Assembly: GCA_016930735.1 (NCBI GenBank)
Contig: JAFGGF010000048.1
Span: forward strand, 1 to 18,800
Direction: 5' to 3'
DNA from: Prolixibacteraceae bacterium
Lineage (GTDB): Bacteria > Bacteroidota > Bacteroidia > Bacteroidales > Prolixibacteraceae
Length of the DNA: 18,800 bases
Shown here piece after piece: positions 1 to 8,350 of this stretch. Each line of letters starts with the position of its first letter. Position 1 is the first letter of the stretch. The position numbers and the translations under genes were made by a program. The notes beneath the pieces are model-generated. The model was not told where the DNA came from and did not search any database. It saw only the letters and a list, made by a program, of their open reading frames with translations.

Positions 1-151
1 AAATGGCGGATGACAGAGGGGTGAAATAATGAAAATTCGATTTTCAGCTTTTACTGAAATATCCCGATAGCTATCTGGAGGCGAAATACCCCTTGGCTTG
101 CCACGGGGAAAGCCTGTCAGGCAATTGACTGATCAACTTTAAGAATTTTCT
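1..151. repeat. Palindrome-dense intergenic region at left edge
   Basis: No gene is supported here. The stretch is packed with short inverted repeats: GAAAAT-TCG-ATTTTC at 31-45, TTTCAG/CTGAAA at 42-59, a near-perfect 18-bp palindrome around GATAGCTATC at 62-79, CCCC(T)TGG/CCA(C)GGGG at 89-108, and GCCTG-T-CAGGC at 112-122. The block lies just downstream of the stop codon at 152-154. The 89-108 hairpin read on the minus strand is followed by TATTT and could act as a terminator of the core operon. The series of palindromes also resembles a dispersed intergenic repeat. Which is right cannot be told from one copy. Confidence 0.4.
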
Positions 152-1345
152 TTATTCGGATATATTTAATGGCAAAGTAAGTGTAACAGAAGCACCACCT
201 TCTTTCAAATTTTTAACTTCGATTTTACCTTTATGTGCTATCATAATCTGATAGGCCAAAGCCAGGCCCATACCGACATGCTGGTCTAAATGTTGCTCAC
301 CTGAGCCAAAAAACTCGAAAAGGTTTTTTAATGCAGACGGACTGAACCCAACACCATTGTCGTTAACAGTTAGGATCAGTTTTTCCAGATCCTGCTGTGT
401 AATAATATTAATTTCTGCATTGTCGGGTGAAAATCGTATTGCATTATCAAGGATAAGAACTACCGCTGTTGAAATTAGTTCCTGGTCTAATTTTAAATTA
501 TAGTTTGGCTGACAATAAATTTGGACCCTTAGATTCTTTTCTTTTACTTTTTTAGAGACTTCTTCCTCACATTTTTTTAAAAGGTCATTTAAATTAGCGG
601 TATTACTGTCAATAACATAATTACCAAGTTTTAATGAGGTAAATAACAAGGCATTTAAAGAAAATTTTTCAAGTCTTTGTGCTGAATGTTCAAGTAATTC
701 AATATACTCCATTAAAGGCTCCGATTCATTTGAATTTTTAATAATATCAGTAAAACCAATAATCCCATTTAACGGAGTCCTGATCTCATGGCTTATCATT
801 TTAAGAAATTCTGATTTAACCTCATCAAGTTGTAAAAGCTTGTTATTTAAGTGAGTAACTTCGGTGAGCGCCAGATTCAGTTCTTTTGTCCTTTCGGCAA
901 CTTTTTGTTCAAGCCAACTGTTAACACGGGTTAGTTTATCCCTGTTCCTTTTTAATTCGAGTTGTGTATTAACCCTTGCAAGCAATTCCCGTTGGTCAAA
1001 TGGTTTGGTAAGATAGTCATTCCCACCTGAATTAAATCCTTTAACAGTGCTTTCTTTATCGGTTTTTGCTGTAAGGAATATTACAGGAATTTCTTTATAT
1101 TTTTTTGTTTTCCTTATTTTTTCACAAACTTCAAAGCCATTCATTTCCGGCATCATTACATCCAGCAGTATCAGGTCAAATGTTTCTTCTTCCATCCATT
1201 GGAGTGCACTTTTACCATTCGTGGCAAATTCTACATTAAAGCCGTTGTTTGATAGCATATTTGCCAAAACCTGGATGTTGTTCATGTTATCATCAACAAT
1301 CAAAAGGGTACTTTTATCAGGTTCAGTTATAAAAATATTATTCAT
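152..1345 (-). CDS. REC-histidine kinase (receiver fused upstream of HisKA/HATPase)
   Basis: This is a cytoplasmic 397-residue protein. The receiver domain (about 13-130) has the acidic pair D18/D19, phospho-acceptor D62 in LLLDVMMPEMNG, T92 and K114 (TKPF). A signalling helix with the VAERTKEL signature (about 145-175) leads to a HisKA box, SEFLKMISHEIRTPLNGIIG, with phospho-accepting H186. The HATPase_c domain follows, with N-box N301 (LDNAIRF), G1 DNGVGF and G2 GMGLALA. No membrane segment or DNA-binding domain is seen. Such REC-HK proteins usually autophosphorylate under control of a phosphorylated N-terminal receiver, so it could be a late node of the relay. The ATG overlaps the stop of the upstream hybrid kinase in a TAATG junction, which indicates translational coupling. 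It is the last gene of the core operon. Confidence 0.93.
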   Translation of the reverse strand: MNNIFITEPDKSTLLIVDDNMNNIQVLANMLSNNGFNVEFATNGKSALQWMEEETFDLILLDVMMPEMNGFEVCEKIRKTKKYKEIPVIFLTAKTDKESTVKGFNSGGNDYLTKPFDQRELLARVNTQLELKRNRDKLTRVNSWLEQKVAERTKELNLALTEVTHLNNKLLQLDEVKSEFLKMISHEIRTPLNGIIGFTDIIKNSNESEPLMEYIELLEHSAQRLEKFSLNALLFTSLKLGNYVIDSNTANLNDLLKKCEEEVSKKVKEKNLRVQIYCQPNYNLKLDQELISTAVVLILDNAIRFSPDNAEINIITQQDLEKLILTVNDNGVGFSPSALKNLFEFFGSGEQHLDQHVGMGLALAYQIMIAHKGKIEVKNLKEGGASVTLTLPLNISE

Positions 1346-4300
1346 TACCGGAGCTTTTTAATTAAATCGGGGAATAGTTTTATCAATTTTACAAAACCTT
1401 CAATGTTGAAACTATTTATTGCTTCAACAATATCTTTCCCATACCTAACAAATCCATCAATATTGTATTTTATTCCGATTTCCATCACTTTATTACCGAA
1501 CATTTCAACTTTTTTGACCGGTTGCCTTTCTTTTATTTGTTCCCAAAGGGGCATTAATTCAGCCTTTATTTCATGATTGACTTTCGAAATAATATTTTCA
1601 GGAATTTTTTCAAATAAATATTCTGCCTCAAGAATTTCATCCGGGATTTTCCTGATTATTTTGTGTTTGATGTGGTTTGTAAGTTCCATTAAAAGTTCGG
1701 GAATTTGTACCGGTTTTGAAATAAAACCATCAAAATCGTTTTTATCAAAAACTTTTTCCTTTTCGTCCTGAATATTTGAGCATAAACATATTACCGGAAT
1801 ACCTTTCAGTTTACCTGAGCCACGAATATATTTTAACAGTTCAATTCCATTTAAAACAGGCATACTGATGTCAGTAATAATTAAATCGGGTGTTTCATCG
1901 TTTAAAATATTTATTGCATCTTCCCCGTTCATGGCCTTTAAAATCCTGAACCCGGCAAATTCAAGAATTCCGCAGATAAATTCAAGGTTATTATAAATAT
2001 CTTCTACGACAAGAACTGTTGAATGCTCAAATTCGATATCATTAAGCCCCAGATTTTCCGGTTTTTTCTTTTTAATGTGCGAAGTTGATACCAGGGTATT
2101 TTTAAGTAAAATGCTAAATTTACTTCCTTTACCAGGATGGCTCAGTAAAGATATTTGCCCGTTCATCAGTTTTACCAGGTTTTGGGTAATTGCAAGCCCC
2201 AATCCGGTGCCGCCGTGTTTTTTTGTATCGTGCCCTTCGTGCTGGGTAAAAGAGTCAAAGATAATTTTCTGAAATTCTTTGGAGATACCGATTCCACTAT
2301 CTTCCACCTCAATCAGAAGGTTTATGCTATAGTTCTTTTTATTGTGTTGAATATTAATGGGATTTTCAGGCCTGGCAATCAGTTTTATAAATCCTTCATC
2401 GGTAAATTTTACTGCATTGTTAACAAGGTTTATCAGTATTTGCCTTAGCCTGGCTTCGTCAAGGAAAACTGCTGTTGGTAAAGTGTTGTCCAGTTCAAGG
2501 ATAAAATCGAGTTTTTTACTTTCAATTTCAATTGAAAACATCTGGTATATGTCTTCAAAAAGAAGCCTGAGGTTTGTAAACTCATAACTTAACTGAAGCA
2601 TTCCGGCTTCTACTTTTGAAAGGTCAAGGATGTCGTTTATCAGATTGAGTAAACTTTTGCCACTTGTTTTTAAAGAGTTGATATAGTTTTTTGCATTTGA
2701 TTCACTAATACTTGCTGAAAGAAGGTCGGCAAAACCAAGGATTGCATTCATCGGAGTCCGTATTTCGTGGCTCATATTAGCAAGGAATTCACTTTTTGCT
2801 TTTGTTGCTTCATCTGCTTTTTCTTTAGCAATAATCAAATCTTCTTCCAGTTTTTTACGTTGGGTAATATCCTGGCCAACCCTGATAAAGCCAATAATTG
2901 AGTTGTTTTCATCATAAAGTGGAGATATTGAAACGGATTCCCAGAAGATTTCCTCATTTTTTGATTTTATTTCAATTTCACCACTCCAGGTTTTTCCGCT
3001 GTTAATTTCATCCCATATTGTTTTTTTCTTTAAAGGGAGGGTATTTGAGAATAATCCTATTTTAGGATTCTTACCTGAAATTTCATCAAAAGAGTATCCT
3101 GTTTTTTGAGTGTAATATTTATTTGCATATTCTATATTACCTTCTGTATTGATTATTAACAATGCAGCAGGATTTTGTTCCACAGCCTGAGAGAGCCGCT
3201 GGATTTCTGCATTTGATTTTTTCAGGTTCTGTAGGGCTTCCTCTGCTATTTTACGTTGTTCATTTGAATCCTGCAACAGGTTCATTGCTGCCTTTCTCGA
3301 CCTGTCGAGGTCGACAGTCCTGGAATGAACCAGTTTTTCAAGTTCTTCCTGCGATTTGATGATTTGGGCTTCGTTTTGTTTTTTTAAGGTTATATCGTGG
3401 ACAACACCAATCAGCGAAGTACATTCTCCATTATCATTAAAAACAGGTGTGACAGATAAGGCTCCGGTTTTTTCTCCGGAAGGAAGTATAGATGTTTCCT
3501 CCCACGAAACGGTTTGTTTGTTTTTAATTGCAAGATTATACTTTTCAATGGCTATTTTGGCAGATTGGGGCAACATAAATTCACGGACTTCTTTATTAAC
3601 AACTTCGTTGGAATTACGGCCTGTAATTTGCAGGTATGTATTGTTTACGGAAAGGATATAGAAAGAATTATCTTTTTTAATACCAACCCTGAATAAACCG
3701 ACTCCGGCAGTTTCATAAATCAGTGATAAATTTTTCCGGCTTTCTTCCAGCGCCTGTTCTGACTTTTTAAGTTCAGTAATATCACGATTAACAGCAAGTG
3801 CAACTTTTCTTCCGTAAAGTACAATTGTAGTAATTATTACTTCAACCCAATATATTGAATTGTCTTTCCTTCTTTTTTTCTCAACAAGCCTTAATTTCCC
3901 CTCTTTTAAAAGCGTTTCTTCATCGCCGGCAAATTTTTCCTCATCATATATTTCAAGTAGATCATCTCCTATTTTTTTTAAAAGAAGTTCATCCCGGGTG
4001 TATCCTGTTTGTAATTCCGCAGCAGGATTAATGTCCAGAATTTTCCCCTTGTCTGTTCCTCCCAGTTCAGTCACGAAAATTGCATCCGGCAGGTTTTCAA
4101 CCAATTGTTTGAACCGCATCTCACTTTCCCTGATTTTTTCCTGGGCTTCAAATTGTTTGGTTATATCGTTAAAGCTCCAGACTCTACCTTCAACTGTGTT
4201 TTCAATTATTAGGGGATATGAATGGCGTTCTATTTTCCTTCCGTCTTTAAAATCAAGGGTATCGTAATCAATTTCATTTGATTTGTAAAGCTGTTTTACT

Positions 4301-5994
4301 TTTGCAAGAAACGAACCGGGATCTTTCAACTGAGATAAAACGTGTTCAATTAATTTGTTATCATCATTTGTTTGTATTATTTCTTCGGGAATATTCCATA
4401 TTTTCTGGAAGTTTGCATTATAATGTGTTACAACTCCCTTATTATTCACAACAAGTATGCCTTCGCCTGTCGATTCAAGTGTTGCTTTTAAAAGTGATTG
4501 GTTTTCAAGCAATTTAATATCAGCCTGCCTTTGTGAGGTAATATCACGCCAAACAGTATATATCCTGTTGTTTTCATCACCGGGGATCAGGGTTAATGAT
4601 ACATCGACCCAAAGGTCTTTTTCATATTTATCTTTGTGAAGCCAGATAAAACGGTTGTTTCCTTTTTCCACAACTTCTTCCATCAATTTAATGGCTTTAT
4701 CTTTTGAAAGTTGCCCGTCGGGTTGAAATTCAGGTGAGTGTTCCCAGGGAGCCTTACCTGTTATTTCTTCTTTATTGTCAAATCTCAGGTATTCAACGGT
4801 TGCTTTGTTGCATTCTGTAAAAATACCTTTCTCAATTAAAAGGGTGGGATCCGATGATTTCTCAAATAATATCCTGTACCGGGTTTCACTCTCTTTCAAT
4901 TTCTGTTCAGCCAGTTTCCTTTCTGTAATGATCCTTCCTGTTGACTGGATTTCATAAATGTTCCCTTTTGAATCGAACAGTGCCTGGTCGGTCCATTCTT
5001 TCCATACTGCCTTTCCGTTTATTTCCGATTTATGCTCATTTACAGCAACAGGGTCAGAAGCAGTCAGTTTATTTATTTTTTGCTGAAGTTTTTTCCAAGA
5101 TTCAGCATTTAAATCATTTACAAATGAAACTCCTTCCAGTTCATCCATTGTTTTTTTGTAATAATCGGCGTATGCCTTATTTACAAAAGTCCTTGTACCA
5201 TCAGGTTTCCATCTGCAGATTAATTCATTTTGTGTTTCTACAATTGCCCTGTATTGTTCCTGGCTTTTCCTTTTTTCAAGGTCGGCATTCTTTTGTTCTG
5301 AAATATCCCTCAGTGCGGTAATCCTTATATTTTTCCCCTGAAACCGGGTCATACGCCCCTGAATCTCTGCGGGGAAGGTTGACCCGTCTTTTCGTAATGC
5401 AATAACTTCATATGGACGTTCACTTCCTGAAATCATGTTTTGCATCACTAACTCCCTGTGATCAGGATGGATCCAATCAGTCCCCATTTTGCCAGTTGCT
5501 TCCAAAAGAGTGTAACCAAACATTTTTTCAGCTGTTTTATTCTGATTCAGGCATACTCCTTTTTCTGAAATAAAAATGGCTTCAAAAGTCGCTTCCGAAA
5601 GTAACTGGAATAATTCTTCTTTTTCCCTGACTTTCCTGTTTAATTCAATTTCCTGGGTTATATCTTCAATAATGTCTATATATTCTGTTTTCCCGTCTTT
5701 ATTTTTAGTTGGATTTACAGATATTGAAAGCCAGATAAATTCTCCGTTTTTACGCTTCCCTTTTATCCTGTAGTTTTTAACAATTCCTTTTTTAAGTTTT
5801 TCAATCAACTTTTCCCGTTCGTTTTTATCAGCATAAATATCGATCGATTTGATTTTTAAAAAGTCTTCTTTATTGTCGTATCCCAACATATCAATTAAAA
5901 CCTGGTTGGCATCGATAAAAATACCTTCAGGAGTGGTTACCGAAACTCCTGCAGGGATATTCTCAAATAAAAATAGATCTCTGTTTACCAACAT
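1345..5994 (-). CDS. Eight-PAS hybrid histidine kinase with receiver and His-less HPt-like C-terminus
   Basis: This 1549-residue cytoplasmic hybrid sensor kinase has no membrane segment. Eight PAS domains are visible at roughly 7-112, 128-232, 247-357, 373-486, 500-612, 627-740, 756-869 and 934-1044. Most end in the typical DIT motif. A coiled coil (about 875-930) separates the seventh and eighth. HisKA carries H1076 in NMSHEIRTPMNAILG. HATPase_c has N1193 (NLVNNAVKF), DSGIGI and GGTGLGLA. The receiver domain (about 1325-1440) has D1375 in ITDISMPVLNG and K1427. The last 95 or so residues are helical and resemble the HPt-like extension of many hybrid kinases, but contain no HxxKG-type histidine. 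Start and context: it begins 2 bases after the REC-PAS gene's TAG stop and overlaps the next gene by 1 base. The PAS ligands cannot be predicted from sequence. Confidence 0.94.
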   Translation of the reverse strand: MLVNRDLFLFENIPAGVSVTTPEGIFIDANQVLIDMLGYDNKEDFLKIKSIDIYADKNEREKLIEKLKKGIVKNYRIKGKRKNGEFIWLSISVNPTKNKDGKTEYIDIIEDITQEIELNRKVREKEELFQLLSEATFEAIFISEKGVCLNQNKTAEKMFGYTLLEATGKMGTDWIHPDHRELVMQNMISGSERPYEVIALRKDGSTFPAEIQGRMTRFQGKNIRITALRDISEQKNADLEKRKSQEQYRAIVETQNELICRWKPDGTRTFVNKAYADYYKKTMDELEGVSFVNDLNAESWKKLQQKINKLTASDPVAVNEHKSEINGKAVWKEWTDQALFDSKGNIYEIQSTGRIITERKLAEQKLKESETRYRILFEKSSDPTLLIEKGIFTECNKATVEYLRFDNKEEITGKAPWEHSPEFQPDGQLSKDKAIKLMEEVVEKGNNRFIWLHKDKYEKDLWVDVSLTLIPGDENNRIYTVWRDITSQRQADIKLLENQSLLKATLESTGEGILVVNNKGVVTHYNANFQKIWNIPEEIIQTNDDNKLIEHVLSQLKDPGSFLAKVKQLYKSNEIDYDTLDFKDGRKIERHSYPLIIENTVEGRVWSFNDITKQFEAQEKIRESEMRFKQLVENLPDAIFVTELGGTDKGKILDINPAAELQTGYTRDELLLKKIGDDLLEIYDEEKFAGDEETLLKEGKLRLVEKKRRKDNSIYWVEVIITTIVLYGRKVALAVNRDITELKKSEQALEESRKNLSLIYETAGVGLFRVGIKKDNSFYILSVNNTYLQITGRNSNEVVNKEVREFMLPQSAKIAIEKYNLAIKNKQTVSWEETSILPSGEKTGALSVTPVFNDNGECTSLIGVVHDITLKKQNEAQIIKSQEELEKLVHSRTVDLDRSRKAAMNLLQDSNEQRKIAEEALQNLKKSNAEIQRLSQAVEQNPAALLIINTEGNIEYANKYYTQKTGYSFDEISGKNPKIGLFSNTLPLKKKTIWDEINSGKTWSGEIEIKSKNEEIFWESVSISPLYDENNSIIGFIRVGQDITQRKKLEEDLIIAKEKADEATKAKSEFLANMSHEIRTPMNAILGFADLLSASISESNAKNYINSLKTSGKSLLNLINDILDLSKVEAGMLQLSYEFTNLRLLFEDIYQMFSIEIESKKLDFILELDNTLPTAVFLDEARLRQILINLVNNAVKFTDEGFIKLIARPENPINIQHNKKNYSINLLIEVEDSGIGISKEFQKIIFDSFTQHEGHDTKKHGGTGLGLAITQNLVKLMNGQISLLSHPGKGSKFSILLKNTLVSTSHIKKKKPENLGLNDIEFEHSTVLVVEDIYNNLEFICGILEFAGFRILKAMNGEDAINILNDETPDLIITDISMPVLNGIELLKYIRGSGKLKGIPVICLCSNIQDEKEKVFDKNDFDGFISKPVQIPELLMELTNHIKHKIIRKIPDEILEAEYLFEKIPENIISKVNHEIKAELMPLWEQIKERQPVKKVEMFGNKVMEIGIKYNIDGFVRYGKDIVEAINSFNIEGFVKLIKLFPDLIKKLR

Positions 5995-5996
5995 TT

Positions 5997-7907
5997 CTAA
6001 TTAATTATATTTTTTTCATTCCACACCGGGGGATATTTTTGTTCTCTGCCTAATTCGTCGCAAAGCCGGTTGACTTCTTCCTTCATTTCTATTATTTTTA
6101 ATTCCCTGTCGACCATAGCCTTATTAAAAACTTCAAGCTCTTCAGTATATTCTTTTAGTTTTTCCTCTATTTCTTTTCGTTCGGTAATATCGTCTTTAAC
6201 AGCAATAAAATTTATTATTTTATCTTCAGAATTTCGCAAAGGCGAAATGGATGTATATTCCCAATACAAATTTCCGTTTTTCTTTTTATTGCATATTTCG
6301 CCATACCAGTTTTTACCGGAAATAATTTTGTCCCAGAGCTGGATAAAAAATTCTTTTGAATGTTTTCCCGAATTTAAAATCCTTGGATTTTTACCTATGG
6401 CTTCTTCAAAAGTATATCCGGAAACCAACGTAAATTTTTTGTTAACATATTCAATATTCCCTTCAATATTTGTAATTATTACTGATGTAGGGCTTTGTTC
6501 AAGCGCTTGCGATAGCTTTTTGATTTCCCTGTTGGAAGCCATTAATTCCTCTCTTGATTCATTTACGTCATCGAGGAGGAAGCTCAGGGCCAGTTGTGAT
6601 TCTTTTATCTGGGCAGCTTTTTTTTCCAGCTCTTTTGTCCTTTCCAGAACCAGTTCTTCAAGTTGTTCCTTGTGTTTTGTTAACTCAACTTCCAGTTTTT
6701 TACGCTCTGAAATATCAATTGCAATTCCCCTTATGCCTGTAACTTTATTATTTTTTATAATTGGAGAATTAAAAATCTGAAAATAGCCGGTAGTTCCATC
6801 AGGAAGTTTTGATTTGTAATCGTTCCCTGAAAATTTTTCACCGGTGAAAACACGCGACATATTATCAAAAATTTTTTCCAGGTCTTCAGGGTGAATAAAA
6901 TCTGTTAGTTTAAGTTGTCTAATATCTGTTGAATTTAAATCAAGGTTATATTTTTGGAAAGCTTTTTTATTCAGGAATTCAAATTTACCATCTTTGTCTA
7001 TTTCAAATACTATTTCAGGCAAAGTATCTGCCAGTTCGCGGAACTTTTGTTCGCTTTCAATTAATTTTTTTTCAGTGTTTTTCCTGTCGGTTATATCAAT
7101 AAGGGTCAAAAGCGCTGTTTTTTCAGGTTTATCATACAGTTGTTCAAAATAGCACAGGTACATTCTTGTATAGAACATACCATCAACTTCCGATTCGATA
7201 ATGGTTTCAGTGGTGTTTTTATTTTTTCCTGACCGGATAGTGGATTTGATCAGATTTTTTATGCCACAGTTTGCACATTCTTCACTGTTTCCACATGTGT
7301 CAATATTATTACAGTATTTGCATAAAAGAGCATATCCGATCGGCTTGCCAAACATTTCATCAAACTGTTTATTTGATATCTGCAATCCGGTTTTATTGAT
7401 TTTTATGATTTTTAAATCGTCTGAAACAACCATTATTACAGCAGGGGTATTATTAAAAATTGCCGTAAGTTCGCGTTCGCTTTTTTCCAGGGCATCGGAA
7501 GTATTTTTCTGGGCAATTATATATTTTTGTTTTTCAATTGCACTATTAATAGCCGGGACCAGCCTTATCAGGTTTTCTTTTATAACATAGTCCCAGGCAC
7601 CGGCTTTCATACAGTTAACTGCAGTTTCTTCATTTACCGATCCTGTAACTATAATAAAGGGTATTCCCGGAATTCCTTTCAATGCTATTTTCAGGGCTTC
7701 AAGCCCGTTGAATCCCGGAAGTTGGTAGTCGGATAAGATAATATCAGGATTGTATTCGTGTATTAACTGAATATATTCATTCCTGTTTTGTGCCAGTTTA
7801 TAATTAAATGGCATTTCCAGATTTTTTTGCAGAATCCTGACATTCAGTTCAACATCTTCACTTGAGTCTTCAAGTATTAAAATTTTTATTGCGTGTCGCA
7901 GGCTCAT
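5997..7907 (-). CDS. REC-PAS-PAS-coiled coil-PAS protein with cysteine-rich PAS, no kinase domain
   Basis: This is a 636-residue soluble protein. The receiver domain (about 7-125) has E13/D14, phospho-acceptor D60 (ILSDYQLPGFNG), T88 and K110. PAS1 (about 146-272) contains five cysteines spaced C-x2-C-x5-C-x5-C-x2-C (C196, C199, C205, C211, C214), a possible metal or Fe-S site. PAS2 spans about 288-400. A signalling helix with LERTKEL and LSFLLDDVNESREEL follows (about 404-465), then PAS3 (about 467-575). PAS3 closely resembles PAS8 of the downstream hybrid kinase. The C-terminus MVDRELKIIEMKEEVNRL (about 598-615) is a diverged form of the VGREFRIKELKDKI tail of the upstream sensor proteins. 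No catalytic output domain is present, so it is probably a phosphorylation-controlled adaptor. It starts 2 bases after the Rcp1-like gene and ends 2 bases before the hybrid kinase. Confidence 0.92.
   Translation of the reverse strand: MSLRHAIKILILEDSSEDVELNVRILQKNLEMPFNYKLAQNRNEYIQLIHEYNPDIILSDYQLPGFNGLEALKIALKGIPGIPFIIVTGSVNEETAVNCMKAGAWDYVIKENLIRLVPAINSAIEKQKYIIAQKNTSDALEKSERELTAIFNNTPAVIMVVSDDLKIIKINKTGLQISNKQFDEMFGKPIGYALLCKYCNNIDTCGNSEECANCGIKNLIKSTIRSGKNKNTTETIIESEVDGMFYTRMYLCYFEQLYDKPEKTALLTLIDITDRKNTEKKLIESEQKFRELADTLPEIVFEIDKDGKFEFLNKKAFQKYNLDLNSTDIRQLKLTDFIHPEDLEKIFDNMSRVFTGEKFSGNDYKSKLPDGTTGYFQIFNSPIIKNNKVTGIRGIAIDISERKKLEVELTKHKEQLEELVLERTKELEKKAAQIKESQLALSFLLDDVNESREELMASNREIKKLSQALEQSPTSVIITNIEGNIEYVNKKFTLVSGYTFEEAIGKNPRILNSGKHSKEFFIQLWDKIISGKNWYGEICNKKKNGNLYWEYTSISPLRNSEDKIINFIAVKDDITERKEIEEKLKEYTEELEVFNKAMVDRELKIIEMKEEVNRLCDELGREQKYPPVWNEKNIIN
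6078..6110 (-). other. Diverged C-terminal tail motif (DRELKIIEMKE)
   Basis: These codons give DRELKIIEMKE in the REC-PAS protein. They match GREFRIKELKD at R, E, the hydrophobic position, I, E and K. The F of the preceding VFN lies exactly one heptad after the Y of YTEEL, which sits where RTxEL lies in the other proteins. I recall VGRELRMIEL-like endings in other bacterial PAS proteins, so this may be the more ancestral version of the tail. Confidence 0.6.
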
Positions 7908-7909
7908 AT

Positions 7910-8344
7910 TTATTTTATCGATTGGTTCAGGTTCAGCCAGTATATGCCAATGCTGGAAACAGTTTCCATAAACTCAGAAAAATCGACCGGCTTAACAATA
8001 TAACTGTTTACACTATTACTATAACATTCTGAAAGATCCCTGTCTTCTTTTGAAGAAGTTAATACTACTACCGGTATATTTTTCAGGTTTTCATTGTTTT
8101 TAATATGCTTAAGGATCTGAAATCCACTTATTTTTGGTAATTTGAGGTCAAGTAGTATCATTTTCAGGTTATATTTTAATCGTGCATTTTTATTTTCTGA
8201 TAATAAAAAATCAAGCGCTTCTTCTCCGTCTTTTATCCAGTGCAGGTTATTTGCAAGGTCCTTTTTTCGCAAGGCACGCATTGTTAGTTCAGCATCGTTG
8301 GGATTATCTTCAATTAGTAAAATATCAATCTCTTTATTTTCCAT
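7910..8344 (-). CDS. Rcp1-like single-domain response regulator
   Basis: This 144-residue protein is a receiver domain and nothing else. It has E12/D13 (LLIEDNPNDAELTMRAL), phospho-acceptor D66 in ILLDLKLPKISGFQIL, T96 (VVLTSS) and K118 (YIVKPVDF), and ends in the YWLNLN segment typical of this group. The length and the NPNDAEL signature place it with the Rcp1-type receivers, which are often encoded next to phytochrome-like kinases with a HDLRAPLR box. That is exactly its position here, 6 bases downstream of such a kinase. It should receive phosphate from that kinase and pass it on or act by protein contact. It cannot bind DNA by any domain visible. The ATG at 8342-8344 is the only sensible start. 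Confidence 0.94.
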   Translation of the reverse strand: MENKEIDILLIEDNPNDAELTMRALRKKDLANNLHWIKDGEEALDFLLSENKNARLKYNLKMILLDLKLPKISGFQILKHIKNNENLKNIPVVVLTSSKEDRDLSECYSNSVNSYIVKPVDFSEFMETVSSIGIYWLNLNQSIK

Positions 8345-8350
8345 TGAATT

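Noticed and set aside
1..24. Possible 3' end of a plus-strand gene (reads KWRMTEG then TGA)
   Set aside because: Seven codons are too few to tell a gene end from chance; the other frames also close within 35 bases.
3860..4267. Plus-strand open frame opposite the hybrid kinase
   Set aside because: This is antisense to two PAS domains of the hybrid kinase. It has no start context, no recognisable motif, and the Ser/Phe bias of shadow frames.
6070..6780. Long plus-strand open frame (236 codons) opposite the REC-PAS gene
   Set aside because: It is the antisense shadow of a well-supported coding frame. The product is Ser/Phe-rich low complexity with no domain, as expected from the complement of AT-rich Lys/Glu-rich codons.
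7910..8344. DNA-binding response regulator
   Set aside because: The protein ends directly after the receiver fold at 144 residues; there is no room for an output domain.
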